64,000 nucleotides of DNA from JBOCEF01 sp050586345 (GTDB taxonomy: Bacteria > Pseudomonadota > Alphaproteobacteria > Rhodobacterales > Rhodobacteraceae): the NCBI RefSeq assembly GCF_050586345.1, contig NZ_JBOCEF010000008.1, forward strand, positions 1 to 64,000, written 5' to 3'. The position numbers and the translations under genes are program-made. Of this stretch, positions 19,022 to 29,300 are shown piece by piece. Under the pieces are notes generated by a model. It saw only the letters and a program-made list of their open reading frames with translations, was not told where the DNA came from and did not search any database. Position 1 is the first letter of the stretch. Every line of letters begins with the position of its first letter.

Positions 19022-19774
19022 TCAGATCAGCACCACCGGGCGGCCCGAGACCCGGGCCACCTCGGCCCCGGCGCCGAACACGTCGCGCAGCAGGGCAGGG
19101 GTGACGGCCGCGTCCGGCGGCCCGTCCACGGCGATGCGCCCGTCCTTCATCGCGATCACCCGGTCGGCATAGGCGGCGGCGGCGTTGATGTCGTGCATGA
19201 CCACGACCACCGTCTTGCCATCCTCCTGCGCCAGGCGCCGCAGCTCCTGCATCAGCGACCGCGCGGCGGCGATGTCGAGATTGTTCAACGGCTCGTCCAG
19301 CAGCAGCACGTCGGTGGACTGCGCGAAGCTCATCGCCACGAAGGCCCGCTGGCGCTGACCGCCCGAGAGCGTGTCGAGGAACCGGTCCTGCAGGCCCGCG
19401 AGGTCGAACCGCGCGATGGCCGCCTCGACCGCCGCGCGGTCCTCGGGGCCCGGGCGGCCGCGCGACCACGGGTGGCGGCCGAAACCCACCAGCTCGCGCA
19501 CCGTGACCCGGGCCGAGACCTCGGCCGATTGCGGCATGATGGCGAGGCGCCGGGCCACGTCGCGGTCCGGCGCGCGCCCGATCTCCAGCCCCCCGACGGT
19601 GATCCGCCCCGCCTGCAGCGGCGCCAGCCGCGCCACCAGCGACAGCAGAGTCGACTTGCCCGCGCCGTTCGGCCCGATCAGCGCCGTAAGGCCGCCCGCG
19701 GGAATGCTCAGGTCGATCCCGTGCAGGATCGGCGCGCCGCCGACCTGGTGGCGCACGCCCTCGATCTCGATCAT
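19022..19774 (-). CDS. Iron-chelate ABC transporter, ATP-binding subunit
   Basis: The product is 250 residues: Walker A 'GPNGAGKSTLLS', signature 'LSGGQRQRAFVAM', Walker B 'VLLLDEPLNNLD' and switch His in 'VVMHDINAAAAYAD'. It belongs to the FecE/FepC-like group. I start at 19774 because this ATG overlaps the stop of the upstream permease (ATGA); an in-frame extension to 19801 would run into it further. Together with the two permeases and the binding protein it forms a full importer for ferric chelates. Confidence 0.92.
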   Translation of the reverse strand: MIEIEGVRHQVGGAPILHGIDLSIPAGGLTALIGPNGAGKSTLLSLVARLAPLQAGRITVGGLEIGRAPDRDVARRLAIMPQSAEVSARVTVRELVGFGRHPWSRGRPGPEDRAAVEAAIARFDLAGLQDRFLDTLSGGQRQRAFVAMSFAQSTDVLLLDEPLNNLDIAAARSLMQELRRLAQEDGKTVVVVMHDINAAAAYADRVIAMKDGRIAVDGPPDAAVTPALLRDVFGAGAEVARVSGRPVVLI

Positions 19775-20781
19775 TTCAGGCGTCCTTTCACCAGAAGCCA
19801 CAGGAAGATGCCGCCGCCGATCACCTCGATCACCGCGGTGACGGGGGTGGCGAGGGCGAAGATCCGCTCCATCGCCAGTTGCCCGGCGACCAGCAGCAGC
19901 GCGCCCGAGAGCGCCGCCGCGGGCAGCAGCAGCGCGTGGCGGGCCGAGGGCAGGACCGCGTGGACGAAGGCCGAGACGACGAGTCCGAAGAAGGCCGACG
20001 GCCCCGACATGCCGCCCGAGAGCGGCCCGACCAGCGCGGTCGCCGCCGCCGTCAGCACGCAGGTCAGCGCCAGCGCCATGCGGCGCAGGGGGGCCGGCGG
20101 CTCGCCCAGGCCCGCCGCCGTCACCGGCCCCAGCGCCAGCACGTCGAGCCGCCGCCGCAGCGCCCAGGCGGCGGCGAAGGCGGGCAGGCAGGCGGCGGAG
20201 GAGGCGGCCAGCAGCGCCGTGTCGGCCTGCGTGAACCGCGCGAAGCTCAGCGCCTGCACGATCTGGAAATCCGCTGGATCGATCATGCGTTGCAGGAAGT
20301 TGGTGAGCGCGCGGATGAGGATCCCCAGCACCACGCCCGCCAGCACCAGCCGGACCAGGTCCTCGCCCGTCCGGCGCAGCAGCAGCCCGAACAGCAGCAT
20401 CCCCAGCAGCGTCATCGCCCCGAGGTTCAGCGCGAACACCAGCGCCGGCGGCAGCGCCGAGAACCCCGCGCCGCCAAGCGCCGAGACCAGCGCCGTCAGC
20501 GTGAACACGTAAAGCGCGTCGAACCCCAGCGCCGAGGGCGTCAGGATCCGCGCCCCCGCGGCGGTCTGGAACAGGATCGTGGCGACCGAGATCGCCGCCC
20601 CGACCAGCGCCAGCTGCGCCAGTTTCGCGGCCCGGAACGGCAGCAGGAAGGCCCAGGCGCCCTCGGCCCCGATCAGCATGTAGCCCGCGCCCGCGACGCC
20701 CAGCAGCGCCGCAAGGATCAGCAGAACCCGCGCCCCGGGGGCGATGCGCGGGGGGCGGGGCGCGGCGGCGGCGGCGGTCAT
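19771..20781 (-). CDS. Iron-chelate ABC transporter permease (second)
   Basis: The product is about 336 residues with some nine membrane segments, of the BtuC/FecCD family. Motifs are 'ILFQTAAGARILTPSALGFDALY', abbreviated here to its start near residue 65, and a glycine-rich 'EVIGGGIFLWLLVKGRLK' end. An alternative GTG start at 20796 would overlap the preceding permease by 8 bases. It couples to the ATPase encoded downstream. Confidence 0.88.
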   Translation of the reverse strand: MTAAAAAPRPPRIAPGARVLLILAALLGVAGAGYMLIGAEGAWAFLLPFRAAKLAQLALVGAAISVATILFQTAAGARILTPSALGFDALYVFTLTALVSALGGAGFSALPPALVFALNLGAMTLLGMLLFGLLLRRTGEDLVRLVLAGVVLGILIRALTNFLQRMIDPADFQIVQALSFARFTQADTALLAASSAACLPAFAAAWALRRRLDVLALGPVTAAGLGEPPAPLRRMALALTCVLTAAATALVGPLSGGMSGPSAFFGLVVSAFVHAVLPSARHALLLPAAALSGALLLVAGQLAMERIFALATPVTAVIEVIGGGIFLWLLVKGRLK

Positions 20782-20788
20782 CGACAGC

Positions 20789-21772
20789 TCAGCCACGGGT
20801 CGGCCCCCGCAGCAGCACGGCGAGGAACAGCGCCCCCCCGAGCACGCCTGCAAGAACCGCCACCGGCACCTCGTACGGCGCGCGGATCACCCGCCCGAGG
20901 ATGTCGGCGCCCAGCACCAGCCCCGCGCCCAGCAGCGCCGTCACCGGCAGCGCCCGGCGCAGGTCGTCGCCCATCCAGCGCGACACCAGGTTCGGCGCCA
21001 CCAGCCCGATGAAGGGGATCGCGCCGACCGTCGTCACCGTCACCGCCGTCACCAGCGCCGTGGCCCCGAGCCCCAGCGCCCGCGCCCGCGCCACGTTCAG
21101 CCCGAGGCCCCGCGCCGTGGTCTCGCCCAGCCCCAGCAGCGTCAGCCGGTCGGCGGCGAACCAGGCCGCGACGGTCGCGCCGCCGGCGAGCCAGAGAAGC
21201 TCATACCGACCCTCAAGAACGCCCGATAACTCTCCGGTCAGCCACGTATCCACGAATTGCATCATGTCGGCCTGGAAGGCGACGAACGCCGTCGCCGCGC
21301 CGATGGCGCCGCCATAGACCAGCGCCGTCAGCGGCGCCAGCAGCGGCTGCGTCGGGGGCAGGGGCCGCAGCAGCGCCATCAGCCCCAGCGCGCCCGCCAG
21401 CGCCGCCAGCGACGCGATCCCCATCTTCACCCAGAGCGGCGCGGCGGGAAAAACCATCGCCGCCAGCAGGATGCCGAGCGCCGCGCTCTGGCCCGCGCCC
21501 GCGGTCATCGGCTCGACGAAGCGCGAGCGGGCGAGGATCTGCATGATCTGCCCAGAGACCGCCAGCGCCGCCCCGGCCAGCAGCGCCGCCGCGGTGCGCG
21601 GGATGCGGCTGACCAGCAGCAGCTCTCCCGCCGCCGGGTCGCGCCACAGGTCCGCGGGGCCCAGCGGAATGCGCCCGATGAACAGCGACGCCGCCGCCAT
21701 GAGCAGCACGCCGAGCCCGCCAAGCAGCAGCCAGGGCGCGCCCGCGGCCGGAGCGCCTGCCGCGCGCATCAC
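20789..21772 (-). CDS. Iron-chelate ABC transporter permease (first)
   Basis: The product is 327 residues of the BtuC/FecCD family with 'RIPRTAAALLAGAALAVSGQ' (the canonical 'RLPR..A..L.GA.LA.SG' element) and 'VGAIPFIGLVAPNLVSRWMG', which contacts the ATPase. The start is the GTG at 21772 (GTGA overlap with the binding-protein stop), or the adjacent ATG at 21769. The two different permeases would form a heterodimeric channel. Confidence 0.9.
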   Translation of the reverse strand: MMRAAGAPAAGAPWLLLGGLGVLLMAAASLFIGRIPLGPADLWRDPAAGELLLVSRIPRTAAALLAGAALAVSGQIMQILARSRFVEPMTAGAGQSAALGILLAAMVFPAAPLWVKMGIASLAALAGALGLMALLRPLPPTQPLLAPLTALVYGGAIGAATAFVAFQADMMQFVDTWLTGELSGVLEGRYELLWLAGGATVAAWFAADRLTLLGLGETTARGLGLNVARARALGLGATALVTAVTVTTVGAIPFIGLVAPNLVSRWMGDDLRRALPVTALLGAGLVLGADILGRVIRAPYEVPVAVLAGVLGGALFLAVLLRGPTRG

Positions 21773-22686
21773 GCGCCTTCGCCGAGCGCGGCGATCAGCT
21801 CGTCCAGCGTGCGCGACAGCGCCTGCACGCCGCCCGAGGCGATGTACATCTCGGCCGGGGACAGGAAGATCACCCGGCCCGTGCGCCAGGCCGCGGTCCC
21901 GCGCACCAGAGGGTTGTCGAGCGTCGCCCGCGCGCCCTCGGCCGAGGCGCCGATGGCCGCGGCGCGATCGATGACGATCAGCGTGTCGGGATCGGCCTGG
22001 GCGATGTATTCGAAGCTGATCGCCTCGCCATGGCGGCCCGACTGGATCTCGGGCGCGGCCTGGGGCCAGCCGAGGGCGCTGTGCAGCCAGCCGAAGCGGC
22101 TCTCGGCCCCGAAGGCCGAGACGCGCGGGCCGTTGGTCAGCACGATCAGCGCGCGGCCCGCATCAGCGGCCAGCGCCCGGGCGCGCTCCAGCTTCGCCTC
22201 GAGCGCGGCGCGCAGGGCGTCGGCCTTGTCCTCTTCGCCCAGCAGCACGCCATAGGCCGAGAGCCGCGCCAGCCCCTCGGCCAGCACGTCGGTCCCGAAG
22301 GTCATGTCCGCCACGGGCGCGATCCCGGCCAGCGGCGCCGCGCGGGCGGCGGAGCGGCCGCCGGTGATGACCAGGTCGGGGCGCAGCGCGGCGATGCGTT
22401 CGAAATCGGGCTCGAACAGCGTGCCGGCCTGGGTGGCTTCGGCCAGCGCTTCGTCCATCCAGGGCGTGTGCATCGGCGCGGGAACGCCGACCGGGACATG
22501 GCCGAGCGCCAGCAGCGTGTCGACCGCGGCGGCGTCGAGCGCGACGATCCTTTCAGGGCGGGACTCGAGCGTCAGCGGCCCGGCCGCGGTCTGGATCACC
22601 CGCGGGCCGTCCTGCGGCGCGGCCCCGGCGGCGGGCGCGGCGAGGGTGAGGCAGGCGGCGGCGAGAAGGGCGCGAATGGCTGGCAT
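21769..22686 (-). CDS. Iron-siderophore periplasmic binding protein
   Basis: The product is 305 residues. A Sec signal peptide (residues 1-22) precedes the class III binding fold: 'PERIVALDAAAVDTLLALG', 'LRPDLVITGG', a long helix in the middle and 'DPDTLIVIDRAAAIG'. It resembles the FatB/CeuE catecholate-siderophore group by motif, which is an inference. It is the first gene of a four-gene minus-strand operon (binding protein, two permeases, ATPase). No TonB-dependent receptor is adjacent. The upstream region is likely iron-regulated, but no Fur or RirA box could be identified with confidence. Confidence 0.88.
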   Translation of the reverse strand: MPAIRALLAAACLTLAAPAAGAAPQDGPRVIQTAAGPLTLESRPERIVALDAAAVDTLLALGHVPVGVPAPMHTPWMDEALAEATQAGTLFEPDFERIAALRPDLVITGGRSAARAAPLAGIAPVADMTFGTDVLAEGLARLSAYGVLLGEEDKADALRAALEAKLERARALAADAGRALIVLTNGPRVSAFGAESRFGWLHSALGWPQAAPEIQSGRHGEAISFEYIAQADPDTLIVIDRAAAIGASAEGARATLDNPLVRGTAAWRTGRVIFLSPAEMYIASGGVQALSRTLDELIAALGEGA

Positions 22687-23183
22687 GGGGGGCTCCGGGG
22701 GTCCGGGCGTCGCGGCCCCGGGGGGCGGGTTTGCGGCGACGCATAAAAGTTGACTGTTTCTGTCGGTAACTCCGAAGCGGCCGCAGGGTCAACGGCTTGC
22801 TCGACGGAAAAAGTCAGGTATTCGTGAGGCGCATGGCCCGGCGCGGCGCTCCCATGGCGCGGCGGAGCTTCCCGACAGGCCCGGCTTGCGCCAGGATGCG
22901 CCGCGCAAACCCCGTCCGATCCCGGATCCCCCAATGGATCAACGGGTTGGCAAATCTTTTACTATACATAATATGGATTATCAGGATTACGCATGCGCCG
23001 TGCAGCGCGCGGATGATCGGCGCCTGCACGCCCCGTTTTCCCGCGCTTCACCTGCACCCTGCTAGCCGTGGGATGCGCGGCGACGGGACGATCCTTTCAT
23101 CCCCCTGGACACGGACCGGCGACGCGCGTGGATGGGGCGGCCCGGCCGCTCCATCCACCACCCCCGCCGCGCCCCCGTGCGGG
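22687..23183. other. Intergenic region with an AT-rich patch
   Basis: No credible gene is present; short frames here are Arg/Pro-rich shadows. Bases about 22950-22995 are strikingly AT-rich for this genome (including tatacataatatgg) and look like promoter or operator DNA. The region must also hold the promoter of the minus-strand iron importer (near 22740-22800) and the 3' end of ytoQ. Confidence 0.5.
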
Positions 23184-23633
23184 TCAGCCCGGCAGGCGGC
23201 CGGTCAGCACGTAATCCAGCATCTGCACCACCTGCTCCGGCGTCTCGGCCACCGCCAGCGCGGCGGCGTCGACTTCCTTGAGCGCGTGCTGGTGCTCGGC
23301 CCCGTGCAGGATGATCAGCGATTTCCCCAGCGCCGCGGCATAGCCCGCATCGAAGGCGGCGTTCCACTGCTTGTACTTCTCGCCGAAGCGCACGACGACG
23401 ACGTCGGCGTCCTCGATCCCCTTGCGGGTGCGGATGGCGTTGAGCTGCGCGCCCTTGCGGTCATGCCAGAACTTGTTCGGCTCGGCGCCCAGGATCGCGA
23501 CGCCGCAATCATCGCTCGCCGCATGGTCGGTGACCGGAGAATTGAACGACACATCAAGGGCTTGCGCGCCCTCGGTGATGCGCTCGCGCCAGTCGGTGTG
23601 GATCTCGCCCGAAAGGTAAACCTTCAGCGTCAT
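23184..23633 (-). CDS. YtoQ family protein
   Basis: The product is 149 residues. It matches the YtoQ family start 'LKVYLSGEIHTDWRERI' and 'ILGAEPNKFWHDRKGAQLN', then 'ADVVVVRFGEKYKQWNAAFD'. The fold resembles nucleoside 2-deoxyribosyltransferases; the function is not established. The ATG at 23633 is preceded by 'gggagag'. It stands 100 bases downstream of the CHAT gene on the same strand. Confidence 0.85.
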   Translation of the reverse strand: MTLKVYLSGEIHTDWRERITEGAQALDVSFNSPVTDHAASDDCGVAILGAEPNKFWHDRKGAQLNAIRTRKGIEDADVVVVRFGEKYKQWNAAFDAGYAAALGKSLIILHGAEHQHALKEVDAAALAVAETPEQVVQMLDYVLTGRLPG

Positions 23634-23733
23634 GTCTGCTCTCCCTCGTCCGGTTCGGGCCAAGGGATAGCGGCGCGGGGGGCCCGGGACCAGCCCCCTG
23701 CCCCCCGAAGGCGCCCCCGCCCCGCGGAAAAGA

Positions 23734-26301
23734 TCACAGCGTGGTCGAGGCGTCGCCGATCAGCACGAAGGGCGCCCAGAACACCGGGTGGGACGAGCGC
23801 GGATCGCGCCGCATCCGCCGCTGCGCCTCCTGCAGGGCCTCGGACAGGGTCAGCCCCTCGTCCCGCAGCTCGCGGAAGAAATCGACCATCAGCGCCGTCG
23901 TCTCCTCGTCCGCCACGGGCCAGTGGGTCGCCAGCACCGCCCGCGCCCCGGCCGAGAAGAAGGCGCGCGCGAGGCCCGACAGGCTCTCGCCCCCCGCGCC
24001 GCTGATCCCGCGGGACCGCACCGCGCCATTGGCCGAGGCCGAGGCGCTCACCAGGTAGCCCGAGGCGGTGTTGCAGGCCGACAGGACCACCAGCTGCGCA
24101 TCCATCTGCAGCCCGCGGATCTCGGACGAGGACAGCAGCCCGTCCGACTGTTCGCCATCGGTGGCGGTGACGGTCAGCGCGGGTTCGGTGAAGCAGTCCG
24201 GCGTGGGCCAGAGGATGCCGTGGGTGGCGAAATGCAGGACCTTGAAATCCGCCAGCGCGCCCTCGGCCGAGGCCGCCTCCAGCGCCTCCTGCGTGAAGGC
24301 CTCGCCCGTCTCCAGCTTCGCCGCGTCGCCGAACATGGTGGCGATCGCCCGCGCCTCGGCCCCGGTGCCCGGCAGCGCGCCGACCCGGTCCACCGCCTCG
24401 GCCAGCCGCCGGCAGGTGTCCGGCAGCCCCGAGACGCGCAGCACCTTGTCCGGGTCCACCCCGTCGCGGAAATCGCCCCAGGAGGCGACCATCTTCTGCG
24501 CCCGGCTGTCGCCCGCCCCGCGGCGGATGTCCACGAGGTTGCGCGGGGAAGGCACGTAGGAAATCGACACGCTGTCCCCGAGCCAGTCGAGCGCCTGGGG
24601 CCGCAGCTGCTGCCAGCCCTCGCGCGGGGGTTCCGTCAGCAGTACGTCCAGCGGCAGCGATTGCAGCGCGCCGGTGGTGGCGAAGACGAGGCGGTCATAG
24701 GCCAGCAGCCGCTCCTTGTCGGCCTGGAACAGCAGGCGGAACATCTGGTGCGACAGCGGCGCCGGGAACACCGGCGCAGGCGCCCCCGCCTTGGCCGTCA
24801 GCCCGCCGCGCAGGATCTGCACCAGAACCGCGATCTGGTCGCCGGTCACCGCGACGGGGCGGAAGGTCACCTCCTCGCGGTCGATGATCAGCAGGAAGCT
24901 GCGCGGCGCGCCGGCCAGCACCTGCACCATCGCCTCGCCGGGCGCGAGCTGGGCCTGGAGTTCTTCAAGCGACACCGGGGCCGAGATCGCCGACTGGTAT
25001 TCCGGCGCGATCCGGTCGCGCGCCGCGCGCAGCGCCTCGACCTCCTCGCGCGCCGCCGCCACCTCCTCGGCCAGCGCCCGGGCCTGGTCGGCCTGGGAGA
25101 GCGGGTCGCGCAGCTGCAGCACCTGCAGCGCCTTGAGGTTGGAGTACCGCTCGGACGCCGCCTGCCAGGCGCGCACCGCCCGGGCCGCCTCGCCGTCGCC
25201 CTGCCCCAGCAGCGCCGCGGCGCCCGCCACGGTGCGCGCGGTGATCGACTGGCGGATGATCTGCGCCGCGCGGAAGATGCGGGCCCCCATCTCGCGCCGC
25301 CGCTCCGGCTGGTCTTCGGAGATCGCGAGCGCGAGGCGGAAGAACGGCCAGATGGTCCGGTAATCCACGATCACCGGGTTCTCCTCGTAGACGTGGAAGG
25401 CGCGCTCATAGGCGGCCAGCGCCGCGTCCCCGCGCCCCAGCGCGGTCAGCGCGCGCCCCTCGCGCAGCCGCGCCAGCGCCTCGAGCGGGGTGTCCGGCAG
25501 CAGCGCCGCGAACTGGTCCCCGGCCGAGGCGGCGTCGCGCCGCGCGGCCTCGTAATCGCCCTGTTCGAGCTTCACCAGGCTGCGCTGCGACAGGAACCGG
25601 GGCCGGTAGGCGGCGGCGGTGCGCGGGGCCACCGAGATCACGTCGAGCGCGCGGTTGATCGCGCGTTCGGCCCCCGCCGCGTCGCCCTCGAGCAGGCGGA
25701 TATGCGCGAGCGTGTGCTGGTTCGACGCCTCCTCGATCAGGCTGCGCTGGTTCTCCACCCCGCCGCCGAGCGCCGACTGCGCCCCGGCGGCCGAGAGCGC
25801 CAGCTGCGCGCCGCCCGAGCTGCGCTCGAGCCGCTCCGCCGCCACCTCGACGAAGCTGCGGGCGCCCTCGAGGATCGAGCGGTTGAGCTGGTCCTGCGCG
25901 CGGTAGGCGCTGAGCAGCGCCCGGTCGCGGGCGCTTTCCTGCGGGTCCATGCCCGGCGCGTCGAGCAGCGTCTCGGCCCGGTCGAACAGACCGTCCGCGG
26001 TCACGAAACGCTCCTGGCTCGAATGCGCCAGCGCCTGGTTCATCAGGATGAAGGGGCGCGAGGGCGCGCGCGGGCAGGCCACGGCGTCGGGATCGAGATC
26101 ATAGAGCCCCAGCAGTTCCGAGAACGCGTCCTCGGCCGCCTGGAAGCGCAGCCCGAAGCTGGCGCGCTGGCCGCGCAGCAGGGTCTCGGCCACCTGTCGG
26201 CATACCCCGCCCGAGGCCGAGAGCTGCGTCCCCTGCCCGGCGCAGCCCGCCAGCGCGGCGAGCGCGAGGATCGGCGCGGCGAGCCGCTTGAAGCGTGTCA
26301 T
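23734..26301 (-). CDS. CHAT-domain (caspase-like) lipoprotein
   Basis: The product is 855 residues. A lipoprotein signal peptide ends in the lipobox 'LAALAGC' (Cys about residue 20). TPR-like helical repeats fill roughly residues 30-420, followed by a coiled coil near 430-470. The C-terminal CHAT protease domain has the catalytic His in 'HFATHG' (about residue 694) and the catalytic Cys in 'LSACNT' (about residue 743). CHAT is a caspase-like cysteine peptidase of clan CD. Its ATG overlaps the TpsA stop by 4 bases, so the two are translationally coupled. The lipobox residues predict anchoring to a membrane, facing the periplasm or surface, where it could process the TpsA protein. That role is inferred. 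Confidence 0.92.
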   Translation of the reverse strand: MTRFKRLAAPILALAALAGCAGQGTQLSASGGVCRQVAETLLRGQRASFGLRFQAAEDAFSELLGLYDLDPDAVACPRAPSRPFILMNQALAHSSQERFVTADGLFDRAETLLDAPGMDPQESARDRALLSAYRAQDQLNRSILEGARSFVEVAAERLERSSGGAQLALSAAGAQSALGGGVENQRSLIEEASNQHTLAHIRLLEGDAAGAERAINRALDVISVAPRTAAAYRPRFLSQRSLVKLEQGDYEAARRDAASAGDQFAALLPDTPLEALARLREGRALTALGRGDAALAAYERAFHVYEENPVIVDYRTIWPFFRLALAISEDQPERRREMGARIFRAAQIIRQSITARTVAGAAALLGQGDGEAARAVRAWQAASERYSNLKALQVLQLRDPLSQADQARALAEEVAAAREEVEALRAARDRIAPEYQSAISAPVSLEELQAQLAPGEAMVQVLAGAPRSFLLIIDREEVTFRPVAVTGDQIAVLVQILRGGLTAKAGAPAPVFPAPLSHQMFRLLFQADKERLLAYDRLVFATTGALQSLPLDVLLTEPPREGWQQLRPQALDWLGDSVSISYVPSPRNLVDIRRGAGDSRAQKMVASWGDFRDGVDPDKVLRVSGLPDTCRRLAEAVDRVGALPGTGAEARAIATMFGDAAKLETGEAFTQEALEAASAEGALADFKVLHFATHGILWPTPDCFTEPALTVTATDGEQSDGLLSSSEIRGLQMDAQLVVLSACNTASGYLVSASASANGAVRSRGISGAGGESLSGLARAFFSAGARAVLATHWPVADEETTALMVDFFRELRDEGLTLSEALQEAQRRMRRDPRSSHPVFWAPFVLIGDASTTL

Positions 26302-29300
26302 TCCCCGCCCTCCGTTTCGGCGTCGGCCCCGTCTTCTTCCTCCTCCTCCTCGCGCTCTCGGCGCGCGAGGTCGACGGCGTCGAGATCGTCGAGATAGCCC
26401 GAGGGCACGCCCCAGAGCTCCTCGTTGCCGTAGGAGACGAAGAGCTCGAACAGGTCCTCGCGCTCGACGTTCAGGATCTGCGCGCGTTCGACCCGCAGCG
26501 TGGTCAGCACCCGCGGCGCGGCGGCGCCGGTGCAATCCACGATGTCGCCGATCACGCAGCCGTTGAGGTTGTAGACCGGCGCGCGCGGACCGCTGGGGAA
26601 CAGCCCCGCGGCCTTGGCGCCCGAGCCGCCGATGAAGCCGAAGATCGACAGGAATTCGGGGGCCGTCGTCCCGCCATAGGTGAAACTGGCGACGTTGACG
26701 CCGAAATAGGCGTCGTCGGCCTCGAAGCTTGCGAACAGCGCGTCGGGGGCGAAGCCGACCACGTCGCCCGAGGCGTCGATCACCAGGTCGTCGGCGAAGA
26801 GATAGTCCGACAGCGCCTCGCCGCCCCCATAAAGGAACCGCGTCGCCGGGCTGTCCGCGTCCGGGTCGCGCGCGGCATAGGTGTGCCCGAAGCTGACATT
26901 GCGGGCCGAGACGATGGTCACGTCCCCCAGCGGCCCGGCCGCGCCCCAGTAGTCGCGCACGCGGATGTCGCCCGCCCCGGCCTTCAGCACCACCGATCCG
27001 CCCCCGGCGCGGTCGCCCACCGTCGCCGGGTCCCGGTCGGCGGGCAGGTCATTGGCGCCGTCCACGGCGCGGTCGAAGCGGATCAGGCCGCCCGACGGGT
27101 CCGCCCCGCCCGCGGTCGCGTCGACCGTCAGCGTCGCGCCGTCCGAAAGGAACAGGCGCAGGTCGGCCTCGGCCACCGCCTCGGCGCCCTGCAGGACCGG
27201 GTCTTCGCGCCCCGGCAGGCCCGGGCCGGTCTCGGGGATCGTCTCGTCACCCAGCGCGGTCATGCGCCCGTCGAAGATCACGTCGTCCGAGGTGGCCAGC
27301 GCGATGTCGCCCAGCACCTCGACCTGGCGGATGTGCAGCGCGCCGCCGTCGGTCTCGTCCCGCGCGGTGTAGCCCGCCGCGGCTTCCTCGGTCACCTCGA
27401 GCGATCCGGCGATGCGGCGGGCCGAGAGCGCGCCGCCGACATGGTTGCGTCCGTCATCCAGCACCACGTCGCGGTCGAACTCGGCCTCCGATCCCGGGAC
27501 CTCGCCGAACGCGCCGGCCAGCGGCGCGCCCTGCGCCCAGCCCGAGGACAGGTCGAGATCGCCGGTCACGTCCAGCGGGCCCGAGAACGCCTGCGTCCCG
27601 GTCTCGGGCGCGCCTTCGGTCATCGCCAGCGCGGCGACCACGGCCGTGCCGCCCTGGCGGATGGCGGCGTCGCCCACGGCGCCGTCCGCGCCCGCCTGGA
27701 GCCGCGCATTCCCGCCCGCGGTCACGTCCGCAAGCAGGATCGAGCCGCGCTCGCTCCAGTGGAAATCGCCGCCGCTGAAGGCCGAGACCGCTCCGCCCAC
27801 GATGTTGCCATTGGAAAGATAGATTTCACCCGCGGACAGGCGCAGATCGCCGCCGATGACGACAGCCGTGCCCGCGTCCTGGGTCAGCGCGCCCGTCGCC
27901 TCGATGCGCGCCGAGGCGGGCGTGGCGATGTCGGCCAGCGCCAGGTCCCCCGCGGCGGCGACCGCGATGGGTCCGCCCGCGTCGATCCCCAGCGTGCCGC
28001 CGAACCGGTGCGCGTCGGCGCCGGTCGGCCCCGGTAGACGCACCGCGCCCCCGGCGGCCAGCTCCGTGTCGCCCGCGACGTCGATCCGCGCCGCGCCCGC
28101 GGAGGCCCCGGCGGCGGGGATGACGCTTCCCTGGGGCTCTGCGGCCAGGATGTCGCCCCCGGCGGTCCCGCTCAGCGCCCCGCCGACCGTCGCGCCCGCG
28201 ATCCGCAGGTCATCCCCTGCCCCGAGGCTCATGTCCCCGGTCGACGACACCGCCTCGGCGCGCAGCTCCGCCGCGGCCTCGACCGTCGCGGCGCCGTCCA
28301 CGGCCACCCGGGTCAGCGCCACGTCGCCCCCGGTCGTCGCGGCGTCGAAGCTCCCCCCCAGCGCGGCGTCCGTCACCGTCATCCCCGCCCCGGCCGAGGC
28401 GCGCAGCGCCCCGCCGCCCGGGGCCCCGGCGGTCTGCAGGTCGGCGATGACCATCGCCCCGCCCGAGGTCAGCACCGCCGTGCCCGCCGCCGCCTCGGGC
28501 GGCAGCACGGGCGAGGCGCTGGGCCCGCCGATCAGCGCCCCGACGGTCCCGCCCTTGGCGCCGCCCCCGGCCGCCGCGGCGCCCGGCGCGCCGCCGACCG
28601 CGATCCGCACGTTCTGCGCCGCCAGCGCGCCCTCGGCCACGGCGCTGAGCGAGGCCGCCGCGATCCCGGTCAGCGCCGCGTCGCCGCGGCTGACCGCACG
28701 CAGCGCGCCCCCGGCGTCCAGCGCGTCCACCACGACGCCGCTCATCCCCGCGAAATCCGCGCCCAGATCGACCAGCAGGCGGCGCGCGTCGACGCCGCCC
28801 CCGGCCTCGACCGACAGCGCCCCCGCGCGCAGGTCCGCGACCACGGCGTCGCCCGTCTCCGCGGCCAGCCGCGCATCGCCGCCCGCGGTCAGCCCCGAGG
28901 CGGTCAGCGCCCCGGTCGCCACGGCGACGAGCCCGTCGACGGAGAGGGTGTCGAGGCTCATGTCACCAGTGGAAACAAGCGTCGCGTCACCCCCCGCGTC
29001 GACGCGCGAAAGCTGCATCCCGGCGCCCGACAGGTCCATCGCCCCGGCGACGGAGAGGTCGGTGAAGGTCCCGTCGCCGCTCACCGCCGTGGTGAGCGCG
29101 CCGGCCGTCAGGTTCGCCAGCGCCACGTCCCCCGCGCCCGAGACCCCGAGCGCGCCGCCGACGGTCCCGGTCGCGTCCAGCGCGCCCGACAGGTCCAGCC
29201 CGGCATCGCCCGCGACGGCGAGGGTCAGCAGCCCCTCCACCGCCACGCCCGAGATCGAGGCCGCCCCCGCGGTCAGCGCCACGCCCGCGTCGCCCTCAAG

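Noticed and set aside
22814..23029. 71-codon minus-strand frame in the gap before the iron importer.
   Set aside because: It has no ribosome-binding site or homology cue, and its Ile-rich start coincides with an AT-rich promoter-like patch.
22797..24005. Open plus-strand frame upstream of and opposite ytoQ.
   Set aside because: It has no domain, opposes ytoQ and the CHAT gene, and its start lies in the regulatory region of the iron importer.
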